Assembly: GCA_963792815.1 (NCBI GenBank) | Contig: CAWBXR010000003.1 | Location: 124,001 to 188,000, forward strand | Length of the DNA: 64,000 nucleotides | Reading direction: 5' to 3' | DNA from: JARRPM01 sp963792815 | GTDB lineage: Bacteria; Pseudomonadota; Gammaproteobacteria; Pseudomonadales; Halieaceae | In this document: positions 42,207 through 51,408 of the stretch, one piece after another | Position numbering within the stretch: position 1 is the stretch's first letter | Layout: every line of letters starts with the position of its first letter | Translations under genes and position numbers: made by a program | Notes under the pieces: generated by a model | What the model was told of the DNA's origin: nothing | Database searches by the model: none | The model's input: the letters and a program-made list of their open reading frames with translations, nothing else

Positions 42207-43058
42207 CTACGAGACAGTATGCCAGCCGGCGACCGACGCCCGCTCCATATAGCGATGGCAGGCCGGGTAGTCCATCACAGCGTAGTGCTGGGTGCTGCGG
42301 TTATCCCAGATTGCCACGCTGTTTTTCCGCCAGCGCCAGCGCACCTGAAACTCAGGTATGTAGGCCTGGCTTATCAGGTACTGGAACAGGTCACCACCGG
42401 CCTGGGCAACGTCCTGGCCGAAGCGCACCCGCCCGGGTTGATGGTAGTTCACAAAGTGGGTAGCCCAGGCGCCGAGTACCAGCATCTTCTCGCCGGTTTC
42501 AGGGTGGGTCTGTACCACGGCATGCTCCACCGCTGGCCACTTGGCCCGAATGGCGTCCTGCTCTTCCGGCGGGATCATGGCCCGCATGGTATCCAGAAAA
42601 CTGTGGCTGGCCCTGAGGTCTGCGATCTCCGCCTTGATACTTTCCGGCAGGTTCTCATAGGCCGCGACCATATTGACCCACATGGTGTCCCCGCCAACCG
42701 GAGGGCATTCCACGCAGCGCAGGACACAGGCCTTCGAAGGCACCGGGCGCCAGGTATTGTCGTGATGCCAGGTGTTCTCGTAGCGCCCGACCGGCTTGTC
42801 AGGCGTCTTGTAGATCCTGACCACACCGGGAGTGTCGTCGGAAGTGGGCAGGACCGGGTGGTCCTCGAGCTCCCCCATGCGTGCGGCAAAAGCCGCGTGA
42901 TCACTGCTCGATATCTCCTGGTCGCGCAGGAACAGCACCCGGTGTCTCAGCAGGGCGGCGTAAATTTCCTCGAACAGGGATTCATCATGAGCGGCGTCTT
43001 TCAGGCTGACGTCCAGCAATTCGGCACCGATGTTGCAGGTTATCTGCTCTATTCGCAC
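42207..43058 (-). CDS. TauD/TfdA-type Fe(II)/2-oxoglutarate dioxygenase
   Basis: 283 residues from a GTG at 43058 with GGGAG 8 bases upstream; the reading frame is open to 43127 but without a good ribosome site. Iron ligands His and Asp in TWHHDNTW and the distal His in RSTQHYAVMDY, followed by the probable 2-oxoglutarate arginine in CHRYMERAS. Closest in pattern to taurine and 2,4-D/alpha-ketoglutarate dioxygenases. First gene of the three-gene group; the hydrolase starts 17 bases later. Regulation is not visible. Confidence 0.88.
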   Translation of the reverse strand: MRIEQITCNIGAELLDVSLKDAAHDESLFEEIYAALLRHRVLFLRDQEISSSDHAAFAARMGELEDHPVLPTSDDTPGVVRIYKTPDKPVGRYENTWHHDNTWRPVPSKACVLRCVECPPVGGDTMWVNMVAAYENLPESIKAEIADLRASHSFLDTMRAMIPPEEQDAIRAKWPAVEHAVVQTHPETGEKMLVLGAWATHFVNYHQPGRVRFGQDVAQAGGDLFQYLISQAYIPEFQVRWRWRKNSVAIWDNRSTQHYAVMDYPACHRYMERASVAGWHTVS

Positions 43059-43236
43059 AGCTGTCTCCCTTCTCGAATGGTATTGCATGTATGTTCGCGC
43101 AGCGTAGTCCAAACAGACCCGTGACAACCCCCCCTGCTCGGGGGGGAGCGGGACTTCATCGGATACCGCGACTGACTCGGTAACCTTTCTCCAGTAAGAT
43201 CCATCGCAACCGGTTTGACCCCAAGGGGCAGTAACT

Positions 43237-45321
43237 TTGAAAAACTCAAGGCTTGCATACAGCGCACTGTTCCTCGGCGCCCTGGCCCTGACTGCGTATC
43301 TCTATGTCGACCTGATTAACTATGACAGTCAGCGTGAACACAAGAGTATCGCGCTGGGAGAGCAGGCAGGTATCAGGGTAGCCGAGGCACTGGATGCCGA
43401 ACTCAATGCAATCGCCGAGCGGGCCGGGCTGTACGCAGCCGAAATTGTCAGCACCCGGGATGAAGCGCAATTGCTGGAAAGTATCAGGGCCGAGAGCCTG
43501 CGCTTCCCAGTGGTGCTGGGGGTCACCGTCGCATTTGAACCCGGCGCCTTCCAGGGCAGGGAGCGCTATGCGCCCTTCTTCAACAAAAGTCGCAGCGAGT
43601 TCCAGTTTGTAGAATCCAGCTATGACTATACGGACCCGACGCTGGCGACCGCCGAGTGGTACACGGGGGTTGTCGATACGGGCCAGGCCAGGTGGTCGGC
43701 CCCCTACTATGCCGAAGCCGCCGAGGCCATGGTAGTGGACTACGGCGCACCCTTGCGTGACCTCCGGGGCAAGACCATTGGCATGGTCGATTACACTATC
43801 GCCCTGAGCGACTTCACCCGGATAGTCGACTCCCTCAGTGTCGGCGAGGCTGGCTATGGCTTTACCTACGACGCCAACGGCGACATCCTCTCCCACCCAA
43901 ACCCCGACTTCCTCATGGAGAGCGTTTTCCAGCTCAGGGACGGCAAGAATGCGGATACTATCGCCGCCCTGAGGGACCAGCCCGAGGGAGTGGTTGCCTA
44001 CAACAGCACCTATACCTACAAGTACTCCTGGTTTTTCTTCCGGGAACTCGAGTCAACCGGCTGGAAGAGTGTGCTGGTGTTCGCCGTCGACGATCTGCTG
44101 GGCGCCTCCGACGAGGGCAGGCGCAAAATGATTCATATGTCCATCGGCACCAGCCTGCTGCTGCTAACCACGCTGTTGCTGCTATTGCGGATGCGCCGGT
44201 ACAACCCGGCGAAACTGTGGACGCTTGTCATCGGCGTATCCCTGATCATTGTCGGCAACATAGTGGTGATCTGGTATCTCAACATAAAAACTGATTTTTC
44301 ACTGCTGGAAAGTGACCAGGAAAGAATCGTCAACCCATCCATCATGAACAAATACCTGGAACGATATGACCAGGACCTCTACAAACTGACCAACCAGACC
44401 TACACCAGAATACCCACCGGTATTTTTATCGAGTCCTACGAGCTGAATTCTTTCGAGGCGAGCCTTATTGGCAAGCTCTGGATGAAGTACCCGAAGGATT
44501 TGTACAAGACATCGCCGCCGGCATTCTACTTTCCCGACGTTTCGGCGATCGAGTCACGGGGACTGGTGAGCGAGGTCGTTGCCGAGACGGAGTACGAGGA
44601 CCATGTCCTGGTAACCTGGCAGTTCCGTGCGACGCTGGAACAGAATTTCAGTTACCAGCAGTTCCCCTTCGAGCAGAACGATATTCGGGTGGTTGTCCAG
44701 TACCCGGATTTCAGCAAGAATATTCTCCTGGTTCCCGACCTCGACAGCTACGACGTGCTCAACCCCTCGGCGAAGCCGGGACTGAGCGCGGACATCAGGG
44801 TGCCTTCATCGGAAACCATTTCCTCGTTTTTCACCTTCGAGACCATCGACTACAAAACCAGTTTCGGCAACGAAAGCCTCGCCAAGAATCACCCCGCGCT
44901 CACGTTCAACATGATCGCCAAGCGAATCTGGCTGAGCCCCTTTATCGCCAACATTATTCCCATCCTGATCGTTGCGCTGATTATGTTCATCGTTCTCTAC
45001 ATCTCGTCCAACCGGGAAGAGGGACGGTCCGGTCTCACCACAATGAATGTGATCCAGAGCTCAGCGGGGTTTCTTTTTATCCTGGTGCTGGCCCATGTCA
45101 ACGAGCGAAACCGGATAGAGACCCCGGAGATCGCTTACCTGGAGTTGTTCTACTTTTCCATGTACGTCTTCATCAGCCTGGAGGCCCTGGCCCTGGCGAT
45201 GCTGCTGCGCGGCACCAACTGGCGCATATTCGCCTACCGGGATAACCTGGTGTTGAAGCTGCTGTTCTGGCCCACGCTGGTGTCGATATGGCTGGTGGTT
45301 ACGCTTATGCGTTTTTATTGA
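43237..45321 (+). CDS. dCache sensor domain fused to a pentameric ligand-gated ion channel (Cys-loop family)
   Basis: 694 residues from a TTG at 43237 (AAGGGGCAG upstream). A membrane helix (~5-26) leads to a periplasmic dCache domain (~28-290: AEWYTGVVDTGQARWSAPYY, then DYGAPLRDLRGKTIGMVDYT, GYGFTYDANGDILSHP). Two helices (~300-318, 326-349) return the chain to the periplasm. Residues ~355-565 resemble a pLGIC extracellular domain (FIESYELNSFEASLIGKLW; FPFEQNDIRVVVQYPDF, recalling the FPFD motif). Four helices follow: M1 567-589 (FIANIIPILIVALIM), M2 600-622, M3 631-657 after ETPEIAYLE, M4 671-692, as in GLIC. It should open an ion pore when the sensor binds a ligand. The ligand and ion are unknown. 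Confidence 0.82.
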   Translation: MKNSRLAYSALFLGALALTAYLYVDLINYDSQREHKSIALGEQAGIRVAEALDAELNAIAERAGLYAAEIVSTRDEAQLLESIRAESLRFPVVLGVTVAFEPGAFQGRERYAPFFNKSRSEFQFVESSYDYTDPTLATAEWYTGVVDTGQARWSAPYYAEAAEAMVVDYGAPLRDLRGKTIGMVDYTIALSDFTRIVDSLSVGEAGYGFTYDANGDILSHPNPDFLMESVFQLRDGKNADTIAALRDQPEGVVAYNSTYTYKYSWFFFRELESTGWKSVLVFAVDDLLGASDEGRRKMIHMSIGTSLLLLTTLLLLLRMRRYNPAKLWTLVIGVSLIIVGNIVVIWYLNIKTDFSLLESDQERIVNPSIMNKYLERYDQDLYKLTNQTYTRIPTGIFIESYELNSFEASLIGKLWMKYPKDLYKTSPPAFYFPDVSAIESRGLVSEVVAETEYEDHVLVTWQFRATLEQNFSYQQFPFEQNDIRVVVQYPDFSKNILLVPDLDSYDVLNPSAKPGLSADIRVPSSETISSFFTFETIDYKTSFGNESLAKNHPALTFNMIAKRIWLSPFIANIIPILIVALIMFIVLYISSNREEGRSGLTTMNVIQSSAGFLFILVLAHVNERNRIETPEIAYLELFYFSMYVFISLEALALAMLLRGTNWRIFAYRDNLVLKLLFWPTLVSIWLVVTLMRFY

Positions 45322-45325
45322 TATA

Positions 45326-45352
45326 GCAAGTAGGATGCCATCGCCTACTTGC
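45326..45352. terminator. Perfect 9-bp hairpin between convergent genes
   Basis: GCAAGTAGG / CCTACTTGC around a 9-base loop, 4 bases after the channel gene stop and 25 bases from the stop of the convergent HhH gene. No strong U-tract on either side, though the minus-strand side is A/T-rich. A shared terminator is likely. Confidence 0.5.
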
Positions 45353-45377
45353 CAGGCGCATGAGCACTATCGAGTAG

Positions 45378-45845
45378 CTAGGAAACCTTTTTCAGCGCCT
45401 TCTTCAGGCGCTTGATCTTCTTGTCCTGCCTGGAGATCTTGGACTTCCTGGACTTGATTTCCTTCTTCAGTGTTTTGGCTTTCCTGGCACTTTTCTTCGA
45501 CATTTTAGTCTCCTGTTTTTTTGTCTTGCGCTTCTTTTTACTGCTCTTTTTCTCTTTCTTGCTCTTGCCGGGCGTCACCCCGGTGGCGGGTGCAGCTGCC
45601 GGCCCGGCCGTTTGCCCAAGTTCAGCATCATCGCTGCCTTCAGCGCCCGCCTGGTCACCCTTCGCCAGAAGCGCCCTTGCGTCAGCAATAATGCGCTGTG
45701 ACAGTACCGTGCTGTAGCCCGGCACCTGGCACAGCCTCGCCACCGAAACGGAGGCGAGCTCCTCTGCCGAGGTAATGCCGTGATTGGTCAGGTTGCTGGC
45801 GGCAGCGGGGCCTATTCCCTTCACCGCTGTGAGTAATGTCGGCAT
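45378..45845 (-). CDS. Helix-hairpin-helix protein with a long Lys-rich tail
   Basis: 155 residues from the ATG at 45845, with AAGGA upstream; an ATG 9 bases earlier lies inside that ribosome site. Residues 1-60 hold two HhH-like motifs (LLTAVKGIGPAAASNLTNHG, then SVARLCQVPGYSTVLSQRII), typical of non-specific DNA binding as in RuvA or 5-prime nucleases. After an Ala/Gly linker, the last ~65 residues are almost all Lys, Ser, Arg and Thr (KKEKKSSKKKRKTKKQ). This looks like a histone-like, strongly DNA- or RNA-binding tail. I know no characterised protein of this exact build. Alternatives are a polyphosphate- or nucleoid-binding protein. Confidence 0.75.
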   Translation of the reverse strand: MPTLLTAVKGIGPAAASNLTNHGITSAEELASVSVARLCQVPGYSTVLSQRIIADARALLAKGDQAGAEGSDDAELGQTAGPAAAPATGVTPGKSKKEKKSSKKKRKTKKQETKMSKKSARKAKTLKKEIKSRKSKISRQDKKIKRLKKALKKVS

Positions 45846-46028
45846 GCTATACATCCTTCAAAAAGACTATCCGAGCTGGAATTATAGGGCATAAGGCCAA
45901 TCTTCACCTCAACTCTTCCCTCGGGAGCGAGGCGCCAGGCGGCGCGCTCTGGAACGGACTGGAGCACGTATATCCAGTAGTATTGACGGTGGCGGGATCA
46001 TCCGCCACGACTCAAGGGAGTAAGGCGC

Positions 46029-46406
46029 GTGGGTGTTTTGTTCATATTATTCACATTGCTGCTGGCGCCGGGGGCCCTGGCGCAAACCAGCTGCTTCACC
46101 GACCACCTGGGCACGACCATATGCAGCAGCCCGGACACTGTAATTCATGGCAGTACCAGCAGCATCGGTACCAGCGTTTACCGCGACAGCAGCGGCAACC
46201 TGCTGGAATACGACAGCGACCCCACCGGCAAGTCGACATTACAGCTGCCCTCGGGACAATCCATCAACTGGTCACAGCCGGCGCCGGCACAACCGGGCAT
46301 CCCGCAACCGATAGAGCAGCTCAGGCGCTCCCCAAGCGCTCTGGACCCGGTCATTCCCGGGGCGGATCCTTTTGCCCCGCGACCAGGCTTGCCGGGCAAC
46401 CATTGA
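46029..46406 (+). CDS. Small secreted protein of unknown function
   Basis: 125 residues from a GTG at 46029, with GGGAG 8 bases upstream. A signal peptide (VGVLFILFTLLLAPGALAQ) and a short mature part with two cysteines (TSCFTDHLGTTICSS), a Gly/Ser-rich middle and a Pro-rich C-terminus. No known motif. The Cys pair and the sequence SVYRDSSGNLLEYDSDPTG suggest a small beta-rich fold. Transcribed towards the large lipoprotein gene, with which it converges. Confidence 0.6.
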   Translation: MGVLFILFTLLLAPGALAQTSCFTDHLGTTICSSPDTVIHGSTSSIGTSVYRDSSGNLLEYDSDPTGKSTLQLPSGQSINWSQPAPAQPGIPQPIEQLRRSPSALDPVIPGADPFAPRPGLPGNH

Positions 46407-46455
46407 CCGAGGCGGTCACCAGCATGCTCACCTGACTGGGGCGCCCGCGGCAGGC

Positions 46456-49044
46456 TTATCGCCGCCTGCCCATCCTGCTACCGCCCATATTGCCGCCCAT
46501 ATTGCCACCCATGCTTCTGCGCTCGAACTGTTGCTGGCCCCGCTGGCGGGCGTTGTAGTCGCGGTTGAGCTGGGAGTGATTCCTGTCATACCCCTGGGAG
46601 GGCAGGCTGGAGGGCCTGGCCTGCGCCGCAGCGCCGCCGCGAGACGTGTCCGGCGTGGCCCTGATCGACTCGGACCGGTAAGCGGACTCGCCCTGGCGGG
46701 CATTGCCGGTGGTGGCCTGGACCTGTTCTGACCTCAGACTCTCGCTGCGCTGGGGTGTCTCGGCGGGCGACCAATTGCCATTTTCGTACTGCTGCCAGCC
46801 ATCATCGGTCTTCTTGTAAACACTGCCGTCGTGGCCGGCATACAGATCACCGCTGCCGCTCTCAATCACCGTGCTGCGGCCCGCACCCTCGCCGGAAACG
46901 GAAATACCCTGGCCACCGCCGGAGCCCTCCATGCCGGTCACACTGCGACCGTCCTGGCGCTTTGTTTCCATATCCACTGAGCCCGCGTCACCGGTGATGG
47001 TGGTGGAACCACCGCCCCGGGTCTGCTCGCCGGATACTGAATATTCCGAGCCGTCCCGGCCGGTGATGTTGCCCTGGCTGGACAGGGTGCCGGTATCACT
47101 GTCGTACTGCCGTTCGGTACTGCTGGAGGCGCCGCCGGAGGTTTCCCGCTCCACCTGGGCGGTGCCCTTGTCGTAATTCACCTTGCGCTGGGTCTCGATC
47201 GACTTGTCCCCGCGCTGCGTGGTGCGCTCCATCTTTGAGCGATTGTCGTCCTCGTTGTAGTAGCGACTGGTCTCGGTGCCGACGCCGGTGCGGGGATTAT
47301 AGGTCTCGCCGTAACTGCCCCGCTCGTTGCCGTCCCAGGCAGTCTCAACCCAGCCGTAGCGACCGCTGGTGGGGTTGTAGCCCTGAGAATAGGAATAGCC
47401 GCCGTATGGCCCGTACCAGGCAGACCGCGAGCCGTAACCGCCAGTGGCGGGGTTGTACCAGGAACCGTGGCCATAGGAACCCCAGAACGGATAGTAATAG
47501 CCGCCATAGTAGTAAGGCGGGTAATACCAGCCGGTGCCGTAATAGGGTACGCCGTAGACCACGTACACGCCTGAGCTGTAGGAGGCGGGATAGGTGTAGG
47601 TGACCGCGCTGGCCGTGGAACTCGCCACTTTTACCTGGGTGGTGTCATAGGCTGGCGAATCGGGCGGTATCTCGTAGATCTCCGCTGGCACGTCAGCCGT
47701 AATCGCCCAGGGTCCGGTCGGCGCGTCCGCGACGTACCAGGCCCCGCCGTAACACAGGTAGTAACGGCCCTCGAACTCGAGAATGTCGTAGCCAGTGTTA
47801 ACGGCCCGAGCCACGGTGGTGCCTTCCACCGGCTCAAACTTCGGCTCGCCGGCGTAAACGACCGCCACCTCCGGGGTGGCTTCGCGGTCGACGACTTTCC
47901 TCGTGGGCAGGGAGGCCTCCAGCGCCGCCATCTTCGCCTGCTCGGTACCCGGCACCGAGGCGAGCACGGCTGCCATGGGATGGTCCTCGGGAATACGACT
48001 GAAAGCCTCAGGCAGCTCCGGCACCCAGGCCCAGGGGCCCTGCTCCAGCCGACTGCTCCTGAACCAGCGCCCCGCGGTCAGGTAGTACCAGTCGTCCCCG
48101 AGCTTGAACAGCGGACTGTCGGTGTTGGCCACGTAGCCCAGACCATCGGTATCGGCTATGGCAACCACGTCGGCTTTGCCCTCGGTCACAATCAGCTCGG
48201 TCGGCACCTTCACATAGAGAACCCGTGGCGCCTGGCCGCTGCTCGCCTGCAAAGGCAGGGCAGCGCGGACCGCGGCAAAGTTTTCCTCCGCCGGTAAGCT
48301 GGCGAACCCATCGGGCAGGGACCGGGCGAAGCCCCAGCCGCCATCGAGCTGGCTGGAGGTGAGCCATTGGTCCCGGTACAGCAGGAAATACCCGCTGTCG
48401 TGGAAGAAAAGCGGCCAGTTGGCATTGACGACCAGCTCAAGCCCGGTATCGGCAACATCCGCCGGCACGGGATCACCATTCACGAACAACAGGATGGCGG
48501 GCGTGGACTGCACCACAATGGGCGGCGCCTCAGTGTTGAACCCGGCTGGCGGCGGATCGGAGAGCACATCGTCGGACAGGTAGGCCAGAAACAGGTCCAG
48601 GGGAATATCCAGGTCTTCATCCCGCACGGCGCGCTGTACCACATCCTCCAGGGCAGGCGTACCCTCGCTCTTGAAAATCACCCGATCCAGGGACTTGTCA
48701 CTGAGCTGCACGAGCCGCCGGGGCATATCAATTTCCGTATCCCCCTTTAATACGGCGGTGCCGTAGACCGTGGCGGCGCCGCCGGGCGGGGTCAGCTCAA
48801 TGGCTACCCAGGCCTCGAAGCGCTCGAAATCAGGCCAGGAGCGTATCTGCGGTGCGTAAATGACCAGGGTATAGCCCTCGAATTCACGGCGCTGTGGAAA
48901 AACCGCTATCGGCGCGACGTCCGCTTTCGCCAGCGGAACACTTGCCTGTGCAGGCGAAGGCTTGGCAGCGGGATTTTCAGCGCAACCCGCCGCAAAGCTG
49001 AGCAGTAGCGTCAAACCATAAATAAAAGCGCGCGCTTGCGACAT
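46456..49044 (-). CDS. Large repeat-containing lipoprotein with Gly/Tyr- and Ser/Gly-rich C-terminus
   Basis: 862 residues from the ATG at 49044; the start is chosen because the lipobox (LSFAAGC) then lies at ~17-23. The region ~190-470 contains three related ~55-residue units, each with a W/Y-x-L core and LP-x-F-x-x-IP ending (for example PLFKLGDDWYYLTAGRWFRS and DILEFEGRYYLCYGGAWYVA), probably small beta domains. Then a Tyr/Gly/Trp-rich stretch (~480-570) and a long Ser/Gly/Thr-rich, charged C-terminus ending in repeated MGGN. Similar proteins occur in many proteobacteria without a known function. Likely a surface or periplasmic structural protein. Confidence 0.7.
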   Translation of the reverse strand: MSQARAFIYGLTLLLSFAAGCAENPAAKPSPAQASVPLAKADVAPIAVFPQRREFEGYTLVIYAPQIRSWPDFERFEAWVAIELTPPGGAATVYGTAVLKGDTEIDMPRRLVQLSDKSLDRVIFKSEGTPALEDVVQRAVRDEDLDIPLDLFLAYLSDDVLSDPPPAGFNTEAPPIVVQSTPAILLFVNGDPVPADVADTGLELVVNANWPLFFHDSGYFLLYRDQWLTSSQLDGGWGFARSLPDGFASLPAEENFAAVRAALPLQASSGQAPRVLYVKVPTELIVTEGKADVVAIADTDGLGYVANTDSPLFKLGDDWYYLTAGRWFRSSRLEQGPWAWVPELPEAFSRIPEDHPMAAVLASVPGTEQAKMAALEASLPTRKVVDREATPEVAVVYAGEPKFEPVEGTTVARAVNTGYDILEFEGRYYLCYGGAWYVADAPTGPWAITADVPAEIYEIPPDSPAYDTTQVKVASSTASAVTYTYPASYSSGVYVVYGVPYYGTGWYYPPYYYGGYYYPFWGSYGHGSWYNPATGGYGSRSAWYGPYGGYSYSQGYNPTSGRYGWVETAWDGNERGSYGETYNPRTGVGTETSRYYNEDDNRSKMERTTQRGDKSIETQRKVNYDKGTAQVERETSGGASSSTERQYDSDTGTLSSQGNITGRDGSEYSVSGEQTRGGGSTTITGDAGSVDMETKRQDGRSVTGMEGSGGGQGISVSGEGAGRSTVIESGSGDLYAGHDGSVYKKTDDGWQQYENGNWSPAETPQRSESLRSEQVQATTGNARQGESAYRSESIRATPDTSRGGAAAQARPSSLPSQGYDRNHSQLNRDYNARQRGQQQFERRSMGGNMGGNMGGSRMGRRR

Positions 49045-49272
49045 AGGGGCAGGATCCCTGTGAACTCGGTGGTGGTGAAGTCTAGCCCCTGCGACCGACG
49101 ATGGCGATGTATACCGGGGCAATGTTTATTGGGGGCTGAGCCAAGCGTATGTGAGGCTCGCCTCCGACACCCCACCCGGCATGGGGGGGGGCGGAGGCAG
49201 GCGCTGGCGAGACAAGCTGCCTCCGCATCAAGTATTCTTGCTCCTACCCAGGATTTTCCCGGAACCACGCCA

Positions 49273-51078
49273 ATGTCTTTTAGAATCGCCGCAACCAACT
49301 CGAGGTACCGGGTAACGCTTGTCATCGGCATGCTGCTGGGGGCAGCTGGTTGTGCGCTCGCATCGACGGCGCTGGCGACGCCGGTCGAGCAACAGGCTCA
49401 AGTCGACTGGTTACAGTTGGGGATGGGGCTGTTCGGCGGGCTTGCCCTGTTCCTGGCCGGCCTGGAAGTACTCTCCAACGGGCTGAAGCAGGCTGCCGGG
49501 GGGACCCTGCAAACGGTGCTTGAGAAGCTCACTGTCAATCGCTTCCTCGGCGCCCTGACCGGGGCGGTGGTTACCGGAATTCTCAATTCCTCCTCGGTCA
49601 CCACGGTGCTGGTGGTCGGGTTTGTCACTGCCGGCGTCATGACGCTGGCCCAGTCGGTGGGCGTGATCATGGGCGCCAACATTGGCAGCACGGTTACTGC
49701 GCAACTACTGGCCTTCAACATATCCGCCTACGCACTGATCCCGGTGGCGGCCGGCTTCTTCATGATGTTCAGCGGCAAGGCGGAACGCACCCGCCAAGTA
49801 GGCATGATACTGATGGGGCTGGGCCTGGTGTTTTATGGCATGGGAATTATGAGTGAAGGCATGAATCCGCTGCGGACTTATGAACCCTTCACTAACATCC
49901 TTGCGAAAATGGAGCGCCCACTACTCGGCATTCTCGCCGGTGCGCTGTTTACCGGGCTGGTGCAGTCATCGGCGGCCACAGTCGGTATCGCGATCGCAAT
50001 GGCCACAGAGGGCCTGCTGACCCTGCCCGCCGGGATCGCACTCGCGCTGGGCGCCAACATCGGCACCTGCGTCACCGCACTGCTCGCAGCCATGGGCAAG
50101 CCTACCGAAGCGGTGCGCGCAGCAGTGGTACATGTGGCGTTCAACGTGCTCGGGGTGCTGGTGTGGCTGCCGTTTATTCCTCTACTGGGCGATATGGCCG
50201 CGGCGATATCGCCCGAGGCGAGCGGCCTGGAAGGGGGCGCCAAACTCGCGGCCGAGGTGCCGCGCCAGATCGCCAACGCCAACACCCTGTTCAATGTAGT
50301 CAATACCCTGTTATTTATCGGTTTCACCACATGGTTCGCCCGCCTGGCAGTGCGCCTTGTGCCCGAGCGCGAGGTGACGAGCGGCGTCATTATCCAGCCC
50401 CAGTTTCTCGACGAGGGGGCATTGCGAGCGCCGTCTGTCGCGCTGGAAAACGCCCGTCGCGAAATTCATCGGACGGGCATGATCGCGCTCGATATGATGG
50501 ATTCGCTACGGGATGCGCTACTGGAGAAGGACCGCGTTAAAGTCGACAACGCAAACCGGCGGGAAGATGAGATCGACGCACTCAGCTCAAGCATCCTGCA
50601 GTACCTCGACAAGGTTCGCCAGTCCATGTTGACCAGCGAGGAGAGCGCGACCCAGCAGACCCTGATGAAGGCGATCGGTAATATCGAAAGCCTCGCTGAC
50701 CTGATGGAAAAAGACACTATCGGCATCGTGACCACCTTCCTGGCCGGCGACTACCAGCCGAGCAGCGAGGAGACCAGGGAGATGATGGCGGGTCTTTGGC
50801 ACGCGGTTCACAGCTCGATCGAGCTGGCGGTTAAGGCGGTGGGCAGCAATGACCAGCAGGCCGCAAGGGATGTCGCCCTCATGCAGCCGCGAATCGAGGA
50901 ACTTGCCGACCAGTTGTTTAACCGCCTCACACGGCACCTGCGTTCCGATGACCCGAAATACCTGGAGCGGGTTCGCCTGCTGATGAATTTCATCGAACAG
51001 TTGCGCCACATGTACATTTTTTCCGGTCTGATTTGCGGTGCGCTGCTACCGGCGGATTTCCAGGGAAAATCTGGCTGA
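49273..51078 (+). CDS. Na+/phosphate cotransporter (NptA/YjbB type) with PhoU-like C-terminus
   Basis: 601 residues from the ATG at 49273. Eight or so membrane helices include the two inverted Na/Pi repeats: GILNSSSVTTVLVVGFVTAG and GLVQSSAATVGIAIAMATEG. Residues ~375-590 are soluble and helical, like PhoU, a phosphate-sensing regulator. Related proteins in E. coli (YjbB) export phosphate; others import it with Na+. Next in order come two unknowns and PPK2, so a role in phosphate balance linked to polyphosphate is likely. The upstream region carries a strong GC hairpin at ~49160-49199. Confidence 0.92.
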   Translation: MSFRIAATNSRYRVTLVIGMLLGAAGCALASTALATPVEQQAQVDWLQLGMGLFGGLALFLAGLEVLSNGLKQAAGGTLQTVLEKLTVNRFLGALTGAVVTGILNSSSVTTVLVVGFVTAGVMTLAQSVGVIMGANIGSTVTAQLLAFNISAYALIPVAAGFFMMFSGKAERTRQVGMILMGLGLVFYGMGIMSEGMNPLRTYEPFTNILAKMERPLLGILAGALFTGLVQSSAATVGIAIAMATEGLLTLPAGIALALGANIGTCVTALLAAMGKPTEAVRAAVVHVAFNVLGVLVWLPFIPLLGDMAAAISPEASGLEGGAKLAAEVPRQIANANTLFNVVNTLLFIGFTTWFARLAVRLVPEREVTSGVIIQPQFLDEGALRAPSVALENARREIHRTGMIALDMMDSLRDALLEKDRVKVDNANRREDEIDALSSSILQYLDKVRQSMLTSEESATQQTLMKAIGNIESLADLMEKDTIGIVTTFLAGDYQPSSEETREMMAGLWHAVHSSIELAVKAVGSNDQQAARDVALMQPRIEELADQLFNRLTRHLRSDDPKYLERVRLLMNFIEQLRHMYIFSGLICGALLPADFQGKSG

Positions 51079-51086
51079 GCCAGGTC

Positions 51087-51371
51087 TCAGCCCTTGCTGG
51101 ACGCCTCATTCTCGACGCCCTTGCTCATGATGTCGTTGTACAGCCCGGTCAGTTTCGCATAGAGCGGCTGCAATTTGGGGTTCTTGTCGATAATGGCACT
51201 GACAGAGCGGGCGTCAACCAGGACCCGCTCGAGAAATTCAATGTCGGTATCGGTAAGGGCCTCACCGCCATCTACCCGCTCCTTCAGCTCGAGCAGGCGG
51301 GGCAGGCGAAAATCGTTGAGGCGCTGTAACAGCGCCTCGCTCATGCCGGTGTCTTCTGTGTCATTACTCAT
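51087..51371 (-). CDS. Small helical protein of unknown function
   Basis: 94 residues, acidic at both ends, with no membrane segment. Predicted helical (ALLQRLNDFRLPRLLELKER; TDIEFLERVLVDARSV). It converges with the Na/Pi transporter (8 bases between stops) and lies downstream of a 317-residue unknown and PPK2 on the same strand. I do not recognise the family. Confidence 0.7.
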   Translation of the reverse strand: MSNDTEDTGMSEALLQRLNDFRLPRLLELKERVDGGEALTDTDIEFLERVLVDARSVSAIIDKNPKLQPLYAKLTGLYNDIMSKGVENEASSKG

Positions 51372-51408
51372 GTGCTACTCCTTTGATATATGTAGTGTCG
51401 GGCGTCGC

